Assembly (NCBI GenBank): GCA_000711775.1
Contig: ARYC01000671.1
Span: 1-64,000, forward strand
DNA from: Oxytricha trifallax
Taxonomy: Eukaryota; Ciliophora; Spirotrichea; Sporadotrichida; Oxytrichidae
DNA length: 64,000 nt
Direction of reading: 5' to 3'
Below the pieces are notes generated by a model. The model had not been told where the DNA came from and searched no databases. It saw only the letters and a list, made by a program, of their open reading frames with translations. Positions 9,670 through 21,317 of the stretch are shown in pieces (positions within the stretch are counted from its first letter, which is position 1; each line of letters begins with the position of its first letter). The translations under genes were made by a program, and so were the position numbers.

Positions 9670-11556
9670 ATGTATATAGTCAAACCAAACCAGAAAACCA
9701 GAGGGGTTAAACAGATTGTTATATTATTCTATATCACCCTACATGAAAAGAAAAACAAGATAAAAGAGAATCAAGAGGGAGGCAATTTGAGTAAATTCAG
9801 ATAAAGAATTTTAGATTTTCACAAAGCAGAGAGAGTGGCAACTGGTTTAAGTTAATACCGAAAGCCCAATGAGATAAAAATTAAGGATTATCCATGTGTT
9901 TTATTTAGTAATTTTCATTCTTAATCTCAGAGGAAGTAGCCTAACAGCATTTGAGAGCAACATTCAGATGTTCATAATGAATAAAATAATCTTCTTGCTG
10001 ACTTAGGTCTCATTAGACCTTAGATAATAATCAAAACAAGTTTACACAGTGAAAAAGTTCTAGAGTCTTTGCTTCAAGCTAAATATACTGGGAACTAAGC
10101 TGATTTCATGGATTTAAACTTTAGATCACTATGATTTCAATAAAGTCAATCTAAATACATAGAGTGATCTGTACATTTATTTTTAGGATAATTACTCCAG
10201 GTTGTTTTCAAAGTCCCCTTAAATAGGAACTAAACTATTCTAGAGTAAGATTTTATATTTATTATTAGCATATTATTATATATATATAAGACTCCTTGCT
10301 TCTATAGGTTTATGATATAATATAAATAGCTAAATTATATGCAGTAAGTTATATTATTTTGTTGAAGTTATTTTACTAAAAGTGATTGATAATTTATAAA
10401 CAAAACAAACTTCGGAACTTAACTATGGGAATAATATCTTACAAGTGGCGAAATCAACCACTAACAATATAACTAACGAGTTTATTTCAGTTACAGGCAA
10501 TGTCTTTACATCAATGTGAATCCTTCAATAAACTCAATTAAATTCAATTTAACAAATAGAAATGCTTCTAAATTCTTGTTTGATGATACTGGTAGTTGGT
10601 TAGTATTCTTTAACATGTTACAACCAGAGAGCTGATTGGTGGGCATTTAAATTTGCCTTTTATGAGTACTGAGCTCACTTAGAGGTTATATTTATTTTAA
10701 TCAGAAATTATCTGTTAAACCAAATATTAATTAGAGCGCACAGGAAAAGAATATTTATGGAATCGAAATAAGTAGAGAAATAAGATAGCAACATCTATTA
10801 TATCAAATTATGTGTGATAATATCTATATCAAGATAATTGTTATTGGACAAACTGCTTTATGTTTATAACTTTAGGAACATGCTATTGACATAATAAAAT
10901 CAAAGAACTTTTTCGGGTGTTTATCTCTGTAATTTATTGTGCTTTTGATTATTGAATTCAGCAGAATTTCTAGTTGATTATCTTAATTATATAGCATGAT
11001 TGTGAAACCAATACTAACCTTTTTTGCTTATAAAATGATATTGTTGGTGATATATGCTTTTTATCTTCTTTAGAGCTTAACAGATCTGGGGTATTGACTT
11101 CTTTTAATTAAGGAAAATTACAGTGCTTATAACTCTATGTTTAGCATGTTTACTCTTAACTTTAATCAAATTGTTGATGAAGCATATATTCAAATATAAC
11201 ACGGATATAAATATATTTTGAATGCTTTATTTTATGCAACACTGTACTTATACAGGCGCTTCTGGACATTTGTATTCACTACTATTTACTTAGTATTCAT
11301 TCAGTAAACCGTCATGAATATTTTCACTTCCATATTTTTTGAGGAGCAGAGAGAAATTGCAATGTTTGAGGAAGTTATCTATCACAAGTATGAACACCCG
11401 AGGAGATAGAATATAATATTTATAAAACATTAATCATATATAATATATTAATCTATTATAAAACATTGGTATCATCATTCTTTATCTGTTGTTCATTCTG
11501 TTAGAAAAAGGCTTAATCTCTTAAGAAGAAAAATAAAAAAAAATACAATGAATTGA
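9670..11556 (+). pseudogene. Polycystin/TRP-like membrane channel candidate, broken frame
   Basis: Four ciliate-code frames follow one another on the plus strand: 9670-9954 (basic N-terminus, for example KPNEIKIKDYP), 9869-10315 (hydrophobic FYLVIFILNLRGSSLTAF, then an extracellular-type stretch), 10390-10635 (for example FLFDDTGSWLVFFNMLQPE) and 11098-11556. The last reads ENYSAYNSMFSMFTLNFNQI, then RRFWTFVFTTIYLVFIQQTV and MNIFTSIFFEEQRE. That layout, a pore-like segment followed by a final helix ending in NxF..I.(F/D)xE, resembles the S5-S6 region of polycystin/TRP cation channels. Between 10640 and 11097 the sequence is AT-rich with shorter hydrophobic frames. The assignment is tentative. 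The gaps could be eliminated sequences or decay. Confidence 0.4.
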
Positions 11557-11839
11557 AGGCTTTTAATGTGCTCAGATAAAAATGAGAAAATAAAAGAGGA
11601 GCAAGAAATGATAGAAAACAGATAACAATAAGATATTATTAATATATATTAGTGAAAATAATATAAAAAAACTTTAATCAGAATATGAATTTCTTTGGGA
11701 GATTTTCAATTTTTGAATGGAAATGTAAATCTTAATAATACTCTTAAATAATTATCGTTTCCGCAAAATGTATTTAAATTACACTATTTTATAATTATGT
11801 TTAAATAGTTATATTAATTTTTTCATAAAAAATAAATCC

Positions 11840-13290
11840 TTAAGAAGCATTACTCTAATCAATTCGAACAAATTCTCTTAGTTTTTCACCAACATAGATC
11901 TGACTCGTCTATAAATTCTGGCTAATGGCTCATTCATCATCTCTCTTCAATTGGCATTCCATCCTAAACTTCTAGTGATTAGAGAAAATAACAGTAAGCA
12001 TGTTTCTTAGAATTTGAAGAGTATTCAACATAAATCAATGTTAGGGTATATAATCAAAAATAAAAACAAAATTTATATTTACAATCAAGCATGTCTTAAA
12101 GTGAAATATTCATCTTTTAAGGGAAGTTCCTCAAGTTTTTAAGCATTGTAAAATAGAGGATCTTTAACACCTAACTCAAAGTACAATACAAAACATATTT
12201 TCTCGATAAACTTAGCTTTAAGGCCACAACTTTTGTAGATTCTGTAACTTACCCCAATGAGTTAAATATCCTTTCTCTTGGCTATTCCAAAAAATTCAGG
12301 GATATTCTCTTCAAAATCAATATCTAAGAATTTATTCAATGTTATTCATTTGCTCCACCGTGCATATGTCCCATAGACTTGCTACACCTGCTGAATACAT
12401 GCGTCTAGATTTGGTAGAGATGAATCTGCAATTGCTACATTGTTGAGGACCTATTTCGTTATCGGCAATCATAATGAAAATCTCTTCAAAGTAGTCCAAA
12501 AATATTTAGGAACTTAGAATTTTGGGTCTGTTGAATCTGCAAAAATCATGTGCAAGAAATTCAGAATGGCAGAAAGTTTTTTGTTTGGATTCACGATTTG
12601 AATCATGTTTATGTTCTGAAACTGACTGCTGAAATAATTGAAATCTTTGTTATAATATAATGGCTGAAATTTCTCTTTAAATTGTATTTTTGATGTCAAG
12701 GGTAATATGGAAAAATCATAGTAGGTCCTACAACTGAACACACAATAACCATTTAATGTGAATCTAAAGTAAAAACTTTGTAAAAGTCTAGAAGTTTATC
12801 ATGAGTGATCAATTCATCCTTTATTGTCTCCTCAAAGTAAGCAATTTTATTGCCATTTGGTAATTAATCATAAAGAAGAATGAAGCATACTTAGATGCAG
12901 GTTGATTTTTGACATAATACATCGATGCTATACCCTCTGTATAAAAGTTTTTCTTTTGAATTAGAGTAGTATTTTAAGAGGCAAAGCTACTAGTAACTGT
13001 TTAGCCTGGGTCCAAGAAGAACATATTTATTTGAGTATATCGAGCTCATATGTCTTAATGTTTCTCATCAATTTACCTTTAATTTAGATTAAGATATAAA
13101 ATCGTGTGTATCAGTCAAAATGAGTATCTCAGATTCTTTTTATCTAAAATTTAATTAAAGTGATCTCTCAATTTTATTCATCAACGATTGCCATAAGTTA
13201 TGCAACTCTTCCTATATTTTGCTTCAAGAACTCAACTTCTTTATCAAGATTAATTCCAGCATATTAATAATTTTAGATAACTTTTGTGAG
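11840..13290 (-). pseudogene. Unknown minus-strand gene with several frame changes
   Basis: Reading leftwards, a 117-codon frame starts at ATG 13049 (YVLLGPRLNSY, IAYFEETIKDELITHDKL) and ends at TGA 12696. A second frame from 12741 to 12469 carries FNYFSSQFQNINMIQIVNP and MIFADSTDPKF. A third (about 12497-12330) reads IADNEIGPQQCSNCRF and SAGVASLWDICTVEQMNN. A fourth (about 12340-12090) reads DFEENIPEFFGIAKRKDI. The C-terminal part, NEPLARIYRRVRSM, lies near 11930. Each frame is protein-like over its stretch and hands over to the next, so this is one gene with indels. It includes a CxxC. I do not recognise the family. Confidence 0.55.
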
Positions 13291-13500
13291 AAAACTAATC
13301 TTCAGTATTCCTACATATAATTGAGTTGAAGTTTATAATTTTTGATTGTTAACAAAAAATATTAATTTAAATTTATAAATAGTAGTTGTACTATTTTATA
13401 CTTTATGATTTTAATACATAATAAAAATATGATTGAAATATGTTTGAAATGAAAAAATTCAAAAATAAAAAAATATGTATTTTTATATTATATATAACAT

Positions 13501-13970
13501 CCTCTAATTAGGAGTGTTCTTAATCTGATTTGAAGACATTAAATCAAACAGTAATCTATTTAAAATTTAAAAGTTAAATTTAATTAAAATATATATTAAT
13601 CTAATGTTCTAGGTGTCGGGTGATCTGGTGGTCTGTACCGAAGCTAAGGATGCACCTATTGTAGTCTAAGTAAATGGAGATCAATACTAAATCGATGTAA
13701 CTGTCAGAGATGAATTCAAAACTAACTCCGCTGTTACATGTGCTTATCTTCAAAGCATTAAATTATACTAATTCATGATGAAATTCTTGAAAATCTTGAA
13801 CTTGTGACATTGAGAAAGTTTTACTAGTAAAGAATCGAGTCATATATCTGCCAGTCCATTAAACCACTAATATATATTTTAATCCAAAAAAATTATAAAT
13901 TTTAAATAGATTACTGTTTGATTTGATGACTTCAAATAGAATTAAGAACACTCCTAATTAGTGGCTATGA
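13501..13970. repeat. Inverted-repeat pair framing a gene fragment (IR-A)
   Basis: Left arm about 13501-13605, containing CTAATTAGGAGTGTTCTTAA and AATCAAACAGTAATCTATTT. Right arm about 13870-13970, its reverse complement with roughly one mismatch in ten. The 250-bp loop holds the coding piece at 13613-13807. The same plan, coding piece inside roughly 100-bp arms, recurs with unrelated arm sequence at 29842-30578. This may be a small TIR element that captured a gene piece, or hairpin-forming flanks of a germline segment. Confidence 0.75.
13613..13807 (+). CDS. Gene fragment inside IR-A, unknown
   Basis: A 64-codon ciliate-code frame (VSGDLVVCTEAKDAPIVV ... QYQIDVTVRDEF) ends at TGA 13805-13807. 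It has higher GC and balanced amino-acid use compared with its AT-rich surroundings. No start codon is present; the bases just before (TGTTCTAG) look like a 3' splice site or a segment junction. No family recognised. Confidence 0.45.
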
Positions 13971-14299
13971 TATACATTTAAATATCCTTATTTTATTTTT
14001 TAATTTTCCCATTCCAAATTTTATTTCAATAATACTCCATATTAATTACCAAGAAACATGTAATTAAGCAAACCACAGATTAATTTTCTGATTTCTCCTC
14101 ATTATTTACATCTTGATTTTCTCTTATATAATTATTCATTTTGCTTCTCAAATCATTATCAATATTCCTTCATAAAATTCCGCTACTTTTTTCTCGACTT
14201 AAGTATTTTAAATTATTTTTTTTTATTAATTGATAATACTCGCATGCTTTTAATTGTCTGATTCTATGGTCTAACCATATCATATTAATGAATGATCTC

Positions 14300-17285
14300 T
14301 TTTTTTAATGATTTTCCATGTCAAATAGTCTATTCTACTTCAGTATTTTAGAGAATGTTGTTGGGTTTCCTGAATGATTCAGCAAATTTAAGAGTTTCAT
14401 ATGCCTCGTGTCTATCAAGACTTTGGGTAAACTGAAGTAATGGCTCAAGCCGTAATTTAGTATCGATTTTCATCAAGTTATTACCATCATCGTGTCCATT
14501 TCATTTCTTTGATAAAAAATCATTTTTTCCTATTCTGTTATTCATTCCCTTTCTGTTTGATTTCGTCATTCACTCTTTTTTGTCCTAGAAAATATACGAT
14601 ATTTAGTTTAACTTTTTTCAAGTTCTTCTAAATTAAGTATCTCATTATTTCACTAGCGTTAGTTTCTTACATTTTAGTTACATTCCTTTGTATTTTGTTT
14701 GGAAAATTCCATGGCGTTTTAAATGCAATTCTCTATTTTTTGCAATTGAATTTTCAATCTTCAATTTTTAAGAATTACGTTGCTACTATTAAAGTATAAT
14801 TTTAAATCATTATAAACCTTATTTATGCCATCATAATCTTGTCAATCGCTGTGCTATCGCTTGACTACGTTAGTCTCTAATAAAATTATGTTTGCTTTTT
14901 TTATGCTATTTCAATTGTTTTTTACAAAGAATTGTATGTTTAGACATATGTTCAATCCTAGATATTTCGTTTCTTGAAAATTCTTGATCTTTTTATTTTG
15001 AATTCTCTCTCAAATCCTTTTTAATCATTTAAGAACACTGCCATTTTTGTGGTGAGTTTCAGGATGTGCAATTTCTCAATCTATATTCTATTTCTCTTTT
15101 GAATTGCTGTGGATCTCAACTATTACCAAGATGTCATCTGCGAACACAATAAATTTTTCTTATTAAATTAATGATTTTAACTCTTATTATGAGTAAAGCA
15201 TGTCATGCAAATAGATATTAAACAACATAGATGATAATCTACTTCCCTGAGCTACTCCTTCCTATGTAATTATTTTATCTCCTTCAAAAGTAATTTTGTT
15301 ACCTTTGTATAGCATATCTCGATAAGTATGACCACTTCTGCTTCTTTTGGACTAAATATTCCTTCTATTTTATATGATTCTTGTTTGTCTTTCTAGACAG
15401 AGTCATAGCTTCTAAAGGTCTCTCTACTTTTCCCCCTTTGATGACTTTACATGTTCTAGTAACTTTTTTAGGTTCTAATGTCTGCTTTTATTCTCTAGAA
15501 AACTATTATAATAATTTCCTATTTACAAAAGCTCATTTTTTTCTTAATCAATCTTATTTATTATTATCTTCTCATCTATTTTACCTAATTGAGAATTAAC
15601 CACTATTGGTATTCTGTTATTTACTTTCTGGGTATAGGTCAGTTTGGTCTTAACTTAACATCATCAATCTCCTCTCCTTAATATACTACAGAACTTTTCC
15701 CTCTTAGAACGAATATGCTGTCTTTCTGCTAACTGTCTTTATTATCTTACCAGATTTAGTTACATTTTCCCAATCAAATCCATCTGGACCTTTAGCTTTG
15801 TAAAGGTAGCACTCTCTTTTATATTTCTTTGCATTTCTATTTCTTACAAAACTTGCCCTTCTAATTCTTATCAGTCATTATTTTGTCCTTTTTCTTAGTT
15901 CTTTGTCCTTGCACTCTCTATTGCCTTTGAATTTCTGACTGTAGTACTCTACTATTTTCTTTTTTTTATTCTCCTGGCTCCAATCTTTCCGAATTAAAAT
16001 AATTCCCTTGATGGGTGTGAATATTTTTAACTTTTCATTAGTCTTTTCACCATGTAGATGAACCCTTTCAAATCATTCCTATCCACTTACAGCTCTAAAC
16101 CGTTAATTGCTTCTTTCCCTTTTATTTTGTATCTTGGAATGCATTCTTTATATTATTTCCATTACTTTTCCCAAACCACTCAGGAAGTCGTTAGTATCAA
16201 TTCTTTCCTATAATTTAATTTTCTACTTTTTCCATGAAACATTGCTGAATCGGTTTATCTAAGTCTTCTAGTAATTAATTCACTAATGTCTGACATTCTT
16301 ATCGTCCTATTCTTTTCTGCCAGCTAAAAATCTTCTTCATGATATTTTTATTTTAAGTTTAACTTAATATTAGTTGTGGTCCGGCATTCTCATATAGCTT
16401 GTTTCCCAGTTTACTGTTTCGTTTGAAAATATCTGGTCAAGCTTATTCCTCTCAAATGAAGTTCCATTCTAACTGGAATGAACTTTCTTAGACCTTTCAT
16501 TATTTTAACTTTTCCCTGGTTTTTTAATGTGGAAGTTAAAATCTCCTCTCACAATAATTCTTCGTTTATGACACTTCTGTTTTAGAGATCTTATCATGAA
16601 TATTAATCTTTAAGCAGCTCTAAACTTCCTCATTCCAGTATGGGGATGTAAGTTGTGATTACGTGTTGTAGGAATCCTTCCACCTTCAAAATTATCCATA
16701 CTACAAATTATCTTAATGTTTAAACTGTTTTCATAGTACTTTCCGCTGTTTAATATTAGAGGTCCTCCTTTCCTTGCTAGTTGAGTTTATTTTATATCTT
16801 TGTTATTGATTACTATCAATCTCTGAAGTCTAGTTTCCACTAACCCTATATAGTTAGGATTTTTGCCTTCTATCTCCTTCATTAGTTGATTTTGATTCAG
16901 CTTTGAATTCAATCCTCTAACAATTTATAGGCAAATTATGAATTCAAATGTCTTCACGTTTAACTACCTTTTATTGCTGACAATCTATACTCCTCTATGA
17001 TTTTTTTGCTTTTTGCCCATCATTCAGCTTCTCTAACTTGTTGGTAAAATTCGAGTTGTCGGCTATTGTCACCATTGACAAAAATTTGTTTATTTTTTAA
17101 AGCTATTCTATTCTAACTAAATATTTTGTTTTTGAAATTTTAAATTTTGTGAACTCGGTTTGAATTTTTCATAGTATCTTACCATTATTTGTTGAGAACT
17201 TTTTTTCCACTAAATCTTCTCTGTAGACAAGTAGTCTCCTTTGTTCATTGGTTGGCTTTTCTGTCTCCGTTTTTCCTGACTTAAT
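14300..17285 (-). pseudogene. LINE ORF2: AP endonuclease plus reverse transcriptase
   Basis: The endonuclease part starts after a lead-in containing TEKPTNEQRRLLVYREDL (near 17250). It reads RGLNSKLNQNQLMKEIEGKN, PNYIGLVETRLQ (about 16830-16880), then RRIIVRGDFNFH, KLDQIFSN and RMPDHN. These correspond to the N..Q, GL.E..L, GDFN and SDH motifs, with Pro replacing Ser in the last. It is open to TGA at 16337-16339. The RT part shows KAKGPDGFDWENVT (near 15770), GVAQGSRLSSMLFNIYLHDM (15196-15262), FADD at 15133-15144 (the catalytic YxDD-type box) and ETKYLGLNI (near 14960). The C-terminal region near 14300-14640 is recognisable but broken. This enzyme nicks target DNA and copies the element RNA. 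Confidence 0.9.
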
Positions 17286-17639
17286 TTTCCAATTTGTTTT
17301 TCTTTTAATATTTAATATTAATTTGATATTATATTAATACATAAATATTTTTAAAGACATTCAATATGGCAATTAAATTAAAAAATTATAATCAAAATTA
17401 TTTTTTAATTGTATATTTTTATTTTATTTGCCTAAAAAAAAGAACGAAGGGAGAACTAATAATTTTACATTTGTATATTAACTATTCAAATACTCAACTA
17501 GGGAATATATATATAAATATAAATTTTTTTCAAAGTTATTTTATTTTTCTGCAAGCATCTATTACTTACTATTTATTTATCATTTATATGCCTCTTTTGG
17601 ATATGTCTAATAAAAACTGATCTTCTAAATTTTTAATTG

Positions 17640-18600
17640 TTTTTATCTCATGTTTGATTTCTACTTATCCTTTACTTTTTAAAGGGATCTTATTTCAAGA
17701 AACTAATATAGAGATATAATTACCCATACTTGCCTTGCTTAATCCAATTTCATTTTAAATATTTGCGTTTTAATCAAACTAATTTATAGTGATCTATTAT
17801 TGGAGACATACTGTAGATCTTACAGATGTCTTCGTTTTTCTTAATATTTTAGTCTAAACTTTCTTAGTAAGAGCTGATGGAATCTTAATAAGAGTTTATT
17901 AATTTGTATAGACATCAGCTTCTTTCTTTTGAATTTTCTTAAGCCTTTCAAACAACTATGATTTCATATTTTCAATTTTTGTGAGTACTATGCTTTTTCC
18001 TCTAAATAATAGAACAATCTTGATAGTTCTTTCGTTTAAAAATTATAATATATTGATATAATGAATTCTTCTCATAGCTTTAAAAGTTTAAATCTATGGT
18101 GTTCTTGAAAAAGAAATGTAACTTTCTATCTTACTATTGCTCTATTTTGAATCGATTTTTTAATGTCTTCATTGAAAACATTAACTTTTCTTAATTTAGA
18201 TTCATTTATCAATAACTCCTCTTAACGCTGTTTCATTTCCAAATATAATAAAGACTTTTAATTTTCTTTCTTTCCTGCAAATTCGAAGCTACCTCTCCTC
18301 TATGCACTTTTACCTCTGTATATCGCCTTCAGTAGAAATTTATGTTTTTGGTCGTTGTTTCTTAAATTTCTCGAAGCTACTGGGGTCTTCGACTATTCTT
18401 TTCTTTTTTAAGAGCTCTGGTATCTTCGAAGCATATTGCTTATTTTATTGAGTAAATTCTCATCCCTCTAATCAATCTGTCGTTATAATTTCACTATTAA
18501 AACTGCATTAGAGCTGAGAGCTCCCTGATCATTTCACGCTTTGATTAAGTGGAATGCTCATTAAGAGAGATTCAGCAATCCTCTATTTAATTTGTTTGAT
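17640..18600 (-). pseudogene. LINE ORF1-like basic helical protein
   Basis: Upstream of ORF2 on the same strand, a long ciliate-code frame runs from about 18560 (LQRQIDQRDENLLNKISNML) through basic stretches (SRNLRNNDQKHKFLLKAIY) and EEFNVFNEDIKKS-like helices. It meets TGA near 18075, then resumes as IENMKSQLFERLKKIQKKEA to TGA near 17700. High Lys/Gln/Glu content and predicted helix suit an RNA-binding, coiled-coil ORF1. No CCHC knuckle or RRM was seen. The link to ORF2 is by position and strand. Confidence 0.55.
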
Positions 18601-18640
18601 TAAATAGATTATTAAATTAATTTTTTAAAAGGTTACTATA

Positions 18641-19422
18641 GACTATTGAAACTTTTTACTTTAGACATCATCTTTTAATAACATAATTCATGGACTATAT
18701 ATGATTAATTTTGAGTCAACATTATATGTATTTTTTTCTTCAATTTTCTTCTATATTATATTGTTTCAATCTTCATAACTTGTTGCATTCTCTATTGATT
18801 TTTATTATTAGTCTCTTTCTCCTACAATTTTGCATTCAATTTTTTACTAAAGCATAATTTGGACTTTTATCAAAAACTTTAATTGGTGAAATATAATCAG
18901 GCTTGTTTTGAGGTTTAAATAATTTTTATTCTTCAAAAGTTATCTTATTATACTTACAATATTTTATGATTCAGTAAAAATATCAAAAAATTTTTATTAG
19001 ATAAATCCTAAAATACAAAGAAATATATAACTTGAATAATCTTTATAATTATTTCTATAAAATTGATTGATTTTTTTAAAATATTATAAATATTTGTTAC
19101 AAAGTAGTAAAGTTATACATTTTTAACAACTTCCCCTCCCTATCCTAATGTTGATATATATATTTTTTTCATTTAAAATTAAATTATTTAAAATTGTTAA
19201 TATGAATTAAAATTACTTTTATGCATTCATGCAATTTATTCTCATTATTAATTTTTATCATTTTAATCGTAAAATATTACAAAATTGTGAGTTTTAGTTT
19301 CATACTACTTAGAATTATTTTCATAATCTATTCGTGTTTTAATAAAAGAATGTTAAAAATAGGTGAAATGAATAATAATTACTACTCTATTTAAAACATT
19401 TTAATTATATTGATAAATAAGT
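18641..19422. other. AT-rich spacer
   Basis: Very AT-rich with T- and A-runs and no gene-like frame. It may include the LINE 5' flank. Confidence 0.4.
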
Positions 19423-19804
19423 ATGAACAAACAAACACACGAAATCATGGATAACACTGCATATGGCACAGGAACCTATAGTCAACAGACACAAGAATCT
19501 ACCTCCTAGTACAACCTCTCACAACTTCAATAATAATGCACATTCAATACTCAAGTTTCAGTCTTACACTAGAGAAATGTATACTATGGAGATATGAAAC
19601 CACATAATTTTTTCTGAAAAGCTTGGGCAGTCTACTGGAACTCCTTTTCTGTCTTGAGGTATTCTCTTTGGGAGTGCCTCTGTAGCTACTGAGTCTTCCT
19701 CTGATCCTATAAATAAATACTAATTCAATACTCCATCTAACAGTAACATTCAAAGTAAAATAAAAGTGCCCTAACTAACTCAGCATTACAGCGCATTAAT
19801 ATGA
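19423..19804 (+). pseudogene. S/T/N/Q-rich gene start, frame-shifted
   Basis: ATG 19423 opens a 64-residue ciliate-code frame (MNKQTHEIMDNTAYGTGTYS then Q/S/T-rich) to TGA 19615-19617. Another frame then carries SEKLGQSTGTPF and GILFGSASVATESSSDPINK to TGA 19802-19804. The low-complexity S/T/N/Q composition with a GILFGS motif is a little like FG-type nucleoporins, but this is a guess from composition. The AT-only upstream DNA and clear start suggest the 5' end of a gene or gene segment. Confidence 0.4.
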
Positions 19805-20238
19805 TCAAAGATACGCAGATTATCTATCATGCTTACTTAAGCACTTTTTACACATACTACTAAACTAATTTTCTAAACTATCAGTAAAATCAAAACTGTT
19901 TCATATACATCTTATTCTTCTCGATATATTTATCTCATGTATATTTTACTAATTCAATCTCTTTATTCACTCAAAAATTATGCTTTTATATGAAATAAAT
20001 TTAATTTAATTTAGTTAGAAATAATTTTATTTTCAATTATATTTCTCATTACTTTAAAATTTCAAGATTTTGGAATGATAATATTAATAAAATACTGGTA
20101 CCAAGTAGCGAAAACAAAAAAATTTTACTATTTAGTACCAATCAATACATTCAGTGACAGCTAAAAACTCTATTGCCTTTTTTTGCATGTTTGAGTGTTT
20201 TATTAGTATATATTAGGCATTTTAATTATAATTCTATA

Positions 20239-20553
20239 TGTAACTAAATTTCAAAATTTAGTTACACACACACTTTAAATAAAGTATAATTAAGGATTCA
20301 AACATAGATAAAATATACTTAAATCTAGATAGAATTAACAAATTCTTTAAAGAATTCTTAGTACTCTAAGAATAATGTTCTGAATTAAAATTAATCGTTG
20401 ATAAATTATTATATATGATATATTAGGGTGCTTAACAATGTTCTTTTGTAAACATATAAATCTTATTAGAATTATCAATAATTTAACTATATTTGACTTT
20501 ATTATAAGGTTTTAGGAGTTTTGTGTGTAACTAAATTTTGAAATTGATTACAC
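20239..20553. repeat. Small element with palindromic termini
   Basis: The left terminus is a perfect hairpin, GTAACTAAATTT / AAATTTAGTTAC (about 20240-20265), followed by ACACACAC. The right terminus (about 20521-20553) is the inverse arrangement, GTGTGTAACTAAATTTTGAA with an imperfect hairpin. The two ends are inverted repeats of each other over about 24 bp, with about 250 bp of non-coding AT-rich DNA between. This looks like a short non-autonomous TIR element; no clear target duplication was identified. Confidence 0.5.
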
Positions 20554-20936
20554 ATGCAAATTAAATTTAAATATTAAATATCTGTTAAACACATTAATCA
20601 ATCAAACATGGAGTGTAATTAAATTTTATAATAATTATTGAATATATAGAATATATAAAATTAAATTAATTAAACAAATATATAAATATTATTATAAAAA
20701 TTAATTAAGTAAATTATTTATATATTTCTCTATATTTGAAGGTTTTATACATTTAATATTATAAACATATTATGACTGATTTTATGACAGTTTCTTATAA
20801 ATCAGATTTCTAAAAATTACTTGTACTGATAAAGCATTGTTGTTATAAAACTTATTATTCATGTAATTGTTCAGACTTGAATCAGAAAATAAGGGTTGCT
20901 TTGAGTACTTAACTTCAACATCGGCTTTTTATTTGA

Positions 20937-21317
20937 GTTTATTTTATTATTAAACAGTTAAAAGATTTTCATATATTACAGCCTAGATTTTAGAATAATT
21001 AGGTGAAAAATGAAAAATTATTGCATCTGGAATTATTAGTTGAGTGTCTTAATAGATACCAGATTTCTAAGCGCAATTCGAGTTATATTAAGCTTGCGAT
21101 TATTAATTTGAATTTTTGGATATTGTGTTCAATAGAACCTTCAAAATTAAACTACCAACTTCGTTCTTAGATCTATCTTGTAACATAAATTCCTCAGAAT
21201 ACTTATTTTATAATAACTATGTTTTTGCTATATTTAAGGTATGACAAAAGGCGCTGGTTTGTACATCTGTTTTTATTCTTCAATTTATTGGGCTTGCATT
21301 TATTATTTGTCTTTTGA
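20937..21317 (+). CDS. Unknown membrane-protein fragment
   Basis: A 126-codon frame without TGA (20937 to TGA 21315-21317), using several TAA/TAG as Gln. It has a soluble helical part (EKLLHLELLVECLNRYQISK) followed by hydrophobic NTYFIITMFLLYLRYD and, after KRRW, FVHLFLFFNLLGLHLLFVF. This gives two membrane segments separated by a basic loop. No start codon seen. It is one of the longer frames here but not beyond chance in such AT-rich DNA. No family recognised. Confidence 0.35.

Larger units (their letters stand above)
14040..18640 (-). mobile_element. LINE-type retrotransposon, minus strand, degraded
   Basis: The whole interval is pyrimidine-rich on the plus strand, that is purine-rich coding on the minus strand. 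It contains, from right to left, a basic helical ORF1, an apurinic-endonuclease-like domain and a reverse transcriptase. The order ORF1, EN, RT and the motif set fit the L1-like clade of non-LTR elements. Several TGAs and frame changes show it is not intact. Ends are approximate: I could not find a clear poly(A) tail or target duplication. Confidence 0.9.

Noticed and set aside
15381..15599. 72-codon plus-strand frame in the LINE
   Set aside because: It is the complement of the LINE ORF2 reverse-transcriptase region.
17366..17620. 84-codon plus-strand frame
   Set aside because: Hydrophobic, AT-driven frame inside the minus-strand LINE interval with no family signature.
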